A stretch of 64,000 bases of DNA from positions 13,672,613 to 13,736,612 of the forward strand of contig NC_016135.3 in NCBI RefSeq assembly GCF_000005505.3. Reading direction: 5' to 3'. The stretch's first letter is position 1. Each line of letters starts with the position of its first letter. Shown here piece by piece: positions 55,973 to 64,000 of this stretch. The notes under the pieces were generated by a model. The model had not been told where the DNA came from and did not search any database. It saw only the letters and a list, made by a program, of their open reading frames with translations. Both the position numbers and the translations under genes were made by a program. This stretch comes from Brachypodium distachyon. Lineage: Eukaryota > Streptophyta > Magnoliopsida > Poales > Poaceae.

Positions 55973-58430
55973 TTATTGGTCATGTTTATTTGTGCATGTC
56001 ATTATCCTTGACATTCATGTTAAGTGTTCCATCTCATAGCATTTCCTAGTACTACTTAGTATATTTTATACTCATTTATTATCTATGTTCTAAATTTCAG
56101 TACTCAACAGGATATAATGTTTAATGAATAGAAATTTATCTTTGGAAAATTTATTAGCTAAATGACTAATCAATCCTGTCACCATGGTTTGATGTTACAT
56201 CATAGCGACACACAATTCTCTAAATGGCTAGTCAATATTTTAAATATTGAATAGTCATTTGATTGTTAATCTGGAACTTCACCTCTCATGTAAGACTTGT
56301 GAACGATTTAAATGTTTAAAAGAAAATTCATATCTCACTTGGATCCCTCAGAAGCAACAAGTAGAATTTAGCATCTGGTCTTAAGTTGATGCCCATCCTC
56401 TCAAACTGTCAAACATGATCTGGATCTGATAGTATCTTAAACAGTCTGGCCAGGTAATTGTTTAAATGAAATTGTGATAATTCAACCAATTTTGGCAAAG
56501 TAGTGTTGTTAAACAAATACCATCTCCGTTTCCATCAGATAGAAGAATATAGTAGTTAGTATATTCTTACTCATTTGTCTTGTTATGTTCTTGTAAATTT
56601 AAGAACTCAACAGAACGAGATGTTTAGTAGCTAGGAAATTAGCTCAGGAATTTAAATGACTGATCAACCCCGTGAACCATGGTTGGTCACTTTGTCGTCA
56701 CAGCATAGCAAAACAATTGTCTAAATGGCTAGCCCAATCATTCAAATGTTTAATAGTTATTTGATTATTAATCTGGTATTATGCTTTGTACTTCCTCTCA
56801 TGTAGACTTGTGCGTTGCCTGTTACACTCAAATCCCTTGGGATCAACACAGAATTTCACTTTTTCTCTTATATTAACGCTGATTTTAGGCACGATCTTAC
56901 TATCGTACACAGTTTGGTCGGGTAATTAATTTAAAGAAATAGTGTTCCTGTGGTCAAACTCAACTGAATTTGTTAAAGTAGTGGTGTAAAACAAATATTA
57001 CCTCTGTTTCACATTGAATTTCATGTGTGCATGCCGAAGAGGCTTGGAATCGAAGCAATACTCGATAGGATTAAAGATGCTTACTTTGGTCAGATAGAAT
57101 AGCACTATGTTTATCTGGCAGGGATGTTATGATTCCCATCAAATATTACATAACTTTGTACCTTGGTTTGCATACCAGAGATATATTCTGAAACTAGAGG
57201 GAGTATAACTTACATGCTGTAATACAAATATTATGCATTGAGAGTGGCAAAAGAAGTACTGTTCATTTTGTACTTTGTGTGGAAGGCCAATCTGCTTTGT
57301 AGTTTTCCTTGTGTAGTTGACATCTCCAGAAACATTAATCGTGGATCCTGTTTTTTCAATGGTGTTACATACTTATGCATGCCAGATAGGCAGATAGCAT
57401 CTGACGTCCCTCTGGATGCTCAGTCCAGTGACATGTATCAGCAACTGCTCTAGAAGATCAACCGTTATTGTAGTCCTTGCCCCTTGGGAGTGATAGCTGC
57501 ATAGTTTTGGTTTGTAGTTGTAACATGGAAGCGGAGTGTTACATCTCTTTCTCAGGATTTCATTAGGTACTACACTGGCTTCTGCTTGAATCTGGTCTTC
57601 GTTATATTCATGAAGACAGCATATCTTTACTCACCTCTTGTTTTTCTTTGAGGTAATCATTTGTTTGGGGATCAAGTTACGATAACTGCCATTGATCTAG
57701 CTCCTCGTCTTATACAGCCTCGAGTTCAGCAATAAGTTGGAGAAGGAAAAACTAAAGAAAGCAAAGGCGAATGGGTTGATTAAACACCTAACTGAAGGAC
57801 CTGTTTGAGATATTGGAGAAATGCACTGATGTCTTTATTGTTCTTTTATTATTATTATAACCCTTCTTTCTGTCGGTGGATCTTGTAAGTCATGTATTGA
57901 AAGAGCCTTCTGTTGTACTTGAACTTGCTGATGTCAACCGAAGTTTCATGTAGATTTTGCTACCCAAGAAAAATATGCCCACGGCGCCAATTATCATCAC
58001 AAACACAAGGTAACCGTGCATGATCCTTACTTAAATATCATACGAACGTGCCTGGATATGTGTAGCGAAACTCGTAGTTAACAGTGGCAATGTATCCTTT
58101 GAATCTGTCTGCTTTGTGACCATGATCCTTAATAAATACTCTTTTGCAAACGTCGCTTACCGCGGCGTTTCGGTCCCTAAGAGCATCTCCACTGGGCTAT
58201 GTTTGGTTGTGTCTTGTCTTATCATTTGTCAGTAAATCTGATCCATGTCTTTAAGATGTTTGGTTTGGTGATTGTCGCATGATCAAAATTCTGTCCTTTA
58301 CAGAGAATCTTTCCGGTTTCAGAGAAAGTAAGCAAAACAAGCTTGAGTTGTCTAGCTTTGAGAATTTACTTGATAAATGTTAGAAGTTGAGATGTAAACG
58401 AGACTGAGAATAAAGCAAATGATTCAAGCG
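55973..58430. other. Downstream of DUF1618: AT-rich, no clear gene
   Basis: If the last DUF1618 exon splices at aaag/gtaatt (55968), this would be its intron and 3' region. A 71-codon frame (57238-57453, MRVAKEVLFILYFVWKANLL) has no recognisable domain. Related blocks recur at 56100-56290 and 56600-56780 (for example ttaaatgactgatcaa with agcgaaacaattctctaaat variants), suggesting an old local duplication. Confidence 0.35.
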
Positions 58431-61400
58431 TGTTTTTTTTTATTGATGATCAAGATATATATAGAGGTCCAAGGGGTGCCATCAAAGGTGTCTATTGAAA
58501 GATTTGCCACCAAAGGACGACAGTTACATGTTAGAGAGAGAGGAAATGGATGTGTCCCTTAAGCATGGATTCCTACATATTTAACGTGTGCTAAATATAA
58601 TTCTAACACTCCCCCTAATTTATGCTTGTCCTCGCGATCATCTTGAATAAAGATTCCTTCAAAAACCTTGTGGGAAAAATGTGAGGAGAATAGTGTATAA
58701 TATGTGGCTAAAACTCCTTAAAAACCTAGTGGGAAAATAAGGAGAAAATGTTACTCCCTCTAATCCTAAATTCTTGACTCAAATTTGTCCAAATATGGAT
58801 GTATCTATTCTTAAAAAGCGTCTAGATACATGTAATATTTCGACAACAATTTAGGATCGGAGGGAGTACAACATAAAATGGTTATTGTCTCTGCGGTAAC
58901 TCATATGAGAAAACCTTAAAGAATTCAAAAACTCTATGAATTTAGAGAACAATATTTATGTCTTGTATATTTCCTTCAAAAACCCCGGTGGGGAAAATAA
59001 GAAATATGACATAATCAATATGCCTTGTATACTTCCTTTAAAAACCCCAATGGGGAAAATAGGAGGTATGACATATGGTCTTGTGTTGATATTATCTCAT
59101 TAAAAAACTTGATGAGAACCTTTGAGAGTAAACTCATAAAGTGAAAAGGAGTGTAATATATGTTTAGATAGGTTATATTTTAGGAAGATACTCCCCCTGA
59201 CCCTTGCAAATCACACCAATTCCAAAATTGTATTTTGGAATGTTTTGAGGTAGGTAGTGATTTCATAAATAAATTAGCGAGATAATCACCATAACTTGAC
59301 TTGCAAAATGTGTATATCCTCACTTAGTTGAGGTTCCCGAGGATAAAACAATTTAGCGGCAATATGATTAGTTATATTGCTCTTTATATAACCCGTTTGC
59401 ATTTATGTGCAATACAGGCGACATTATCTTTGAAGATAATGGTTGGTGATTCAATGGAATCAATACCACATGATTGTGCATGTGGTTTATCATTCCGTGA
59501 AGCAATCCACAATTGTGTGATGTCTCGTAATAATTTCAGAATGATTGGTGGATGCTACCACTAGTGGGAAGTTTGGAAAACTTTCTTGGAAGGCTATCCC
59601 ACCATGTAGGAACACGAAGCCTATTTCTGATCTAACTTTTTGGGATGTGATAAGTAGCCATAGTCAGTTTATGCGATGATATTGGAGTTTTCATATCTCC
59701 TGTCCATCTTCTCATGGTTTAAATGGATCTTTCTCAACGTCTAGAGATCGACCGACCATGAGAGATTGGGTGGATAAGATTTGTGTATGTTAAAATTTTC
59801 CAACATGTATGTTAAAATTTTCCAACATTTTCTGTATAGCTTGGTGTACTATAATACTTGAGAGAAGGTGATTGAATAGTAGACCCAAGTAAATTTGGTT
59901 TATCCAGATCCTTCATCTCAAATTCCGTCTTTAGGTGATTGTGGGTTTCATCAAACGTCTTGATGTATACCCTTGGACAATCATCATTTATTTGAGTAAT
60001 CCTTCGGTGAAAGAAACTCATTTAGTCGGTTGTACCAATTTGCCCGACTTTGTTAATAAGCCATGTAGTGACTTATTAACTTTTTGCACTATATATGTTG
60101 CGTCTTTCGTGTGTATTCGGAAATTGGGATTCCTTGAGAAACCTATATGTCTAAATCAAGTGACTCGTAAAGATATTTTGTCACTACATCTATCAACTGC
60201 ATAAATAGACGATTTAGAACTGCCGTTGAAATATGTTATCAGAAAATAATTCCACACATATATGGAGAATTGATTTCAGGTATCTGCATGAACCCTTGTG
60301 CTACAAGCCTCGCTTTGAGTTTCACCACCTCGTTATTTTCATTCCAGTTTCGAAAAAAAATTGATGTAGGCATTAATTTCGCTGATACCTTCCTTTTATT
60401 GAGCGAAGCTGATCCTGCTTGCATTGCCTCCTTCAATTGAATCCAGTCCGAGTGTTTACACACCATGCGATGGCCATGATCCATGGACCAGTATCATTCA
60501 AGAGGTTGTTTGCAATTATAGTGCAGAAATGTATGTCGACAATTTTGTAGTCTTTTGATAATTTCCAAAATCTAGATATTTGTGCATGGTTCCGTGTGTA
60601 GATCAAACACATGTGAGATCATCGTATAGATGAATAATGTACCCATGATGACTATTCGCAATTTCCCAATGCGGTCAAGTCTAGGTATTCCGATGTCTCA
60701 GTCATTGTGTGCACTGTTGAGCTGGGTTTTGTGGAGGTTTCCCTTCCACTGGGTGTATACTACCCATTTGGTATCTATCAACATTGAGTTGAATTGCATT
60801 TACTGATTTTGAGAGTAGAGTTTTCTTTGTTGCTTGGGAGAAGCTGAATCATGTGGTGTGCCCATACTTCTCCCCCTCGTGTATTGAATGGGGAGTTGAG
60901 TGGTTTTTTATTGGTACCTCCACTCTTTTAAGCACATTAGTTGCATGATTAGAGGATTTTATGATACTGTTGTAGTCATTAAATGAGTATGATAGATTAT
61001 TTGCAATGTGTTGCAAATGAATGATTTTCTGAACTAGAGGTTCAGAGGGATTTAAGGAGAAAATGTGTTGGACATTCATATTGATTTCCTGGCATTCTTT
61101 CTGTTACTTGAAATCTCCCCTAATGCCTGGAAATGCTCCTCGGTGATATAGACAGTGTACTGGCCATAAATAACTCCCCCTGACAGGAACTTGAGGTATT
61201 TGTAAGTGACTGAAATACAGTTATTCCTCACATATATTCCAAATCTATGAGGGGCCATTGATGTACGCTGGGGTGGTGATATCGGTATTTGACCGAATGA
61301 TCGCAGATGGGAAATCTTTGGGAGATGTCTACGTATAAATAGGAGAGGGGAATTATTAAGATATGCCGTTGTTCACTTATGAATTAAGTCATCAGCGTGT

Positions 61401-61750
61401 AAAACTGCATGACCAACGGAATTGTTCATTTACATTCTGGACCTTTGCTTTGATTAGTAGAACTTTGCAGTCTGCTGGTACGTCGTGTGAAAAGCAGATT
61501 TATCTCCAACACTCGGGGCTTTGTCATAAGACTCTGACGTGTATGTTTGGAATAGCAGCGGCCACACCATTAAAAAAAGATACTTCAATTCCACAAAACG
61601 CCTTAAACCAATTACATATGACAACTCTTTTTTCCAACAAAAAGGCAAGACACGGGAAGGAGTAAAATCGCATAATTTTTTGACAAAAATCACTACATTT
61701 ACACAGAAACTACTACTATTGCATAGTTGGCACTGAAATATAGCAGGTGA
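58431..61750 (-). mobile_element. Copia retrotransposon, degenerate pol
   Basis: Minus-strand fragments occur in the order expected for Copia. Integrase C-terminus lies at about 61700-61076 (LYFMVWPLLFQTYTSES; MAPHRFGIYVRN), followed at 61079-60849 by LVQKIIHLQHIANNLSYSFN and KRVEVPIKN. RT of the RVT_2 type lies at 60484-60239 (DWIQLKEAMQAGSASLNKRK, VVKLKARLVAQGF), with later RT at 60021-59812 (THNHLKTEFEMKDLDK). Every segment is broken by stops. From 58620 to 59170 runs a non-coding zone with repeated aaaaaccccggtgggg-like units and ctccccct blocks, typical of the 3' part of this Copia type. LTR edges were not found. Confidence 0.75.
58752..58868. mobile_element. Stowaway MITE inside Copia remnant
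   Basis: Inverted ends tactccctctaatcctaaat and atttaggatcggagggagta enclose 117 bp. The interior is shared with the copies at 13786 and 20140. Confidence 0.87.
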
Positions 61751-62639
61751 GTAACTGTCAGCTCCGGGGATACGGGGGTATCCCGGATCTTAGGAGCACG
61801 AGACGCGACCCCACCATGTCAGTACTAGGCCCCCCGGGGACGGGGTACCCCGGGGATCGCCTTCCCGGGATTGGTTTCCTGGGAGACCTGTGACCGTTGT
61901 CTCCTACCTCGTGCCCGGAGCCGGAAAGCTCTGCGGGGGTGCCTTGTCTGGTATCCGGAGAGAGAATGCGTCATTGCATACCTCAGCCGGTCCTGAGCAG
62001 CCACTTTGGCGTCCACCAACCTGGGCTAGTACGAATCTGCCCGTTCAGAGGATACCCTCGGGAGTGCGCAACTGTTGCGTGACGATCGCCGGTGATCGAG
62101 GACAGCAGGCGGGGCGCAGCAGGTCCCCTTTTACCTTTTGATCGGCCAGCTTCCATGTCGTGCCAGGATTATCACCGTTTCGGCCCAGACAGGGCCAAAA
62201 GCTTCTCTACGCCCAAGGCTGGGTACAGATCGATTTGGGCAGGAGCCACAAAGCAGGCCGACAGCTTCATATTCGTCTTTTAGCGAGGATGTTCTCCTGT
62301 AGCAAGACACATGCCGTGTGCCTTAAGTTTGCCACTATGGTGAACAATTGAACTATATAAGGAGGCCCAAGGCTTCCACAAGAATGGGTAGGCCAAGTAT
62401 GGGTAGTCCAAGGTAGGGGAAGGATTGGTGTTCCGACCGCCGAAGAAGACCAACATCTGCTTCTCCCTCCTCCCCGGGACGCCGTAGTAGAGTATTACAC
62501 CTTCGGGTGGCCCGAACCTGGGTAAATCGCCGGAGTCGAAGTCTTTACCGGTGAGGCTTGGAGCACTCTCCCCGCGCCCCACTCTACCTAAACAAAAATT
62601 CGCACTCCTAGTGTCCGCGTTCGCACACACGACAGTAAC
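61751..62639 (+). mobile_element. Solo LTR F (61756-62634) with perfect TSD
   Basis: The LTR starts tgtcagctccggggatacgg and ends ttcgcacacacgaca, 879 bp. The duplication gtaac is identical at 61751-61755 and 62635-62639. It contains tatataa (62354-62360) and cgggtggcccgaacctgggt near the 3' end. It belongs to the same family as the element D LTR but in the opposite orientation. It sits between the Copia remnant and the F-box gene, 30 bp from the F-box stop codon. Confidence 0.88.
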
Positions 62640-62666
62640 ATTACTACACAACAGCCTGCTTCCACC

Positions 62667-63804
62667 TTAATGACCTAACACAAAGCGATGCTCGATGAGA
62701 CTGTATTTTAACTTCTGTCCTAGGATGACTGGCACGTCATCATCATACTTGAACTTGCCAGCCAATTTCCCTGATTTATCAAAATGCAAAAGCATCCCGA
62801 AGCAGCTGACAAGCAAATCACAGTCTTTAGACACAATCTTCGCCCACCAATCGCCCTGCTCCTGAAAACGTCTGATGTCAAATTTTAGAAGTTTGATCCG
62901 ATGATGGAACACCCAAAACGTGTTATGCCGCTCATAATGCCCACGCATAATGAAAATTCTCATCCCCGTCATACGATACGTGCTTGAATACGCAGCAAGT
63001 ACTCTTTCCATGTCAAACAACTGCATTTGATCACACGTCTTCACTCCTGGGGTCTTCGTATGACGGAATGTCTCTGCCAACGTGTCAAACACCAATATCT
63101 TGTGATAACAAATACTTTCTGCTCTATTCCTCCAGTGCAAAAACAGACGGTTCTGGATAAAGACTAGGGCATCGAAGATGTGCTCCAGCGCCACCTATCA
63201 ACTCATATTCGATTTTAGGCATCTTGGGCATCAACAAGCACTTGACCACCCTAGGATTTTTGCACCCAACTGTCAGCACGAAATACTCAATTGGGCAATG
63301 TACCTCAATGGGGGACGGCGGCCGAGATACTCCCTTATATCTCCAAAACAGGACGCGATACTCTGACGAGAGTTGGTGTGCCAAAAACAACACGACTATA
63401 GAATCGACATGCGCCGCGAATGGCGCCCACTGACGCGTCGATGGGTTGCCGATGTACCCACCAATGATTACGAGCCCGTTGCATGAAGCTTCTATCGAGC
63501 ACTGACAATTGTAACCAATCGGGGGCGTGGCCAAAGGATGTATTCCAGAGACACAAAAATCCACGACGCCGAGAGAAATACCAAGATCTGTGTCGTTAGA
63601 ACTAGTGGCTACAAGGGGAAACTCCGGTTGATGGAGGTGGTGTTCGAGAAAGAACCGAGATCCAGATGTAAGGCGATGCCATGCCCACCAAACTATGCGA
63701 CAACGAAAAACTGATTTCGCCATCAACCGGGCAAGAATCTCCTGCTGGATATCTTCCAGGATGGATGTAAAGGAGATGCCCTGAAATTTCCTTCCTCTCG
63801 CCAT
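62667..63804 (-). pseudogene. F-box protein, one frameshift
   Basis: The likely start MARGRKFQGISFTS (ATG at 63804-63802) is followed by an F-box: EDIQQEILARLMAKSVFRCR, WWAWHRLTSGSRFFLEHHL. Then comes an F-box-associated region with CNGLVIIGGYIGNPSTRQWA. At about 63180 (IGGAGA, then LEHIFDALVFIQNRL) the frame shifts by one. The second frame continues KILVFDTLAETFRHTKTPG, DIRRFQEQGDWWAKIVSKD and DLLVSCFGMLLHFDKSGKLA to a stop at 62667. F-box proteins of this type are SCF ubiquitin-ligase substrate adaptors. An in-frame upstream ATG at 63963 exists but is probably untranslated. The single shift could be a recent mutation or a sequence error. Confidence 0.85.
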
Positions 63805-64000
63805 GGATGAGGATTTTGACCTAGCAATATCCGAGCCACCGGGAGTTTCGGGGTCACCGGTGTGGGGACGAAACGACCATTCCCCTTGAAAAAAGGTGCT
63901 AAAGAAAGAGAATATAGGAAACATAGCTCTCATAGAAGCACTGTGCGCCCACTTGCGCCACATGCCACTGGATGGTATTCAGTGATTTGCGGGATGCCTA

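Noticed and set aside
57238..57453. 71-codon frame as a final exon of the DUF1618 gene
   Set aside because: No family resemblance and no convincing splice acceptor; left unannotated.
59328..60204. Plus-strand frames 59328-59564 and 59935-60204
   Set aside because: They are antisense to Copia RT fragments and show no independent similarity.

Overview
The window is nuclear DNA of a grass, most likely a pooid (Brachypodium, Triticeae or oat relative). The evidence is the dense Stowaway-type MITEs with CTCCCTCCG ends, long-LTR Gypsy nests, degenerate Copia, a plant L1 and a plant RTE LINE, and grass-expanded families (DUF1618, F-box). It holds no prokaryotic features, tRNA, rRNA or CRISPR. No species call is possible without a search.

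Layout. (1) 1-1134, minus: 5' part of a GRAS transcription factor, cut by the window edge, with a TATA box at 1309-1318. (2) 3279-8460, minus: a dead L1 LINE with a 17-bp target-site duplication. It lacks its endonuclease domain and has an in-frame gap in the RT. (3) 9771-29441, minus: a complete DHX29-type DExH-box RNA helicase (DExH7-like). It can be assembled as 33 GT-AG exons coding 1424 residues. Its introns carry about ten MITEs, a 2.5-kb RTE LINE in antisense and a small LINE tail with its own TSD. (4) 29881-30068: a small hAT-type MITE with an 8-bp TSD. (5) 30893-34274: a 3.4-kb solo LTR with a perfect TSD. (6) 35491-39481: a zf-XS-like ORF (minus), an intact unassigned 259-aa ORF (plus) and a mudrA-like transposase pseudogene (minus). 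(7) 40201-53444: a nest of Gypsy elements. Plus-strand element C (5' LTR, PBS, gag, protease) is interrupted by three LTR insertions, two of them with clear TSDs. It is followed by minus-strand element D, whose LTR sits inside minus-strand element E. (8) 53701-54112: a 412-bp element with 29-bp perfect inverted ends. (9) 54234-55972, plus: a DUF1618 pseudogene. (10) About 58430-61750, minus: a decayed Copia pol. (11) 61756-62634: a solo LTR of the same family as element D, with a perfect TSD. (12) 62667-63804, minus: an F-box gene broken by a frameshift.

Functionally, the two genes that look alive are the GRAS factor and the RNA helicase. The 259-aa ORF at 36280 and the zinc-finger ORF at 35491 may also be expressed. 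Everything right of about 40 kb appears to be transposon debris plus two decayed members of large grass families. I found no clear novel defence or metabolic system. The most unusual observations are the unassigned ORFs beside the MULE remnant, the order of insertions readable from TSDs, and several palindromic or multi-inverted sequences.
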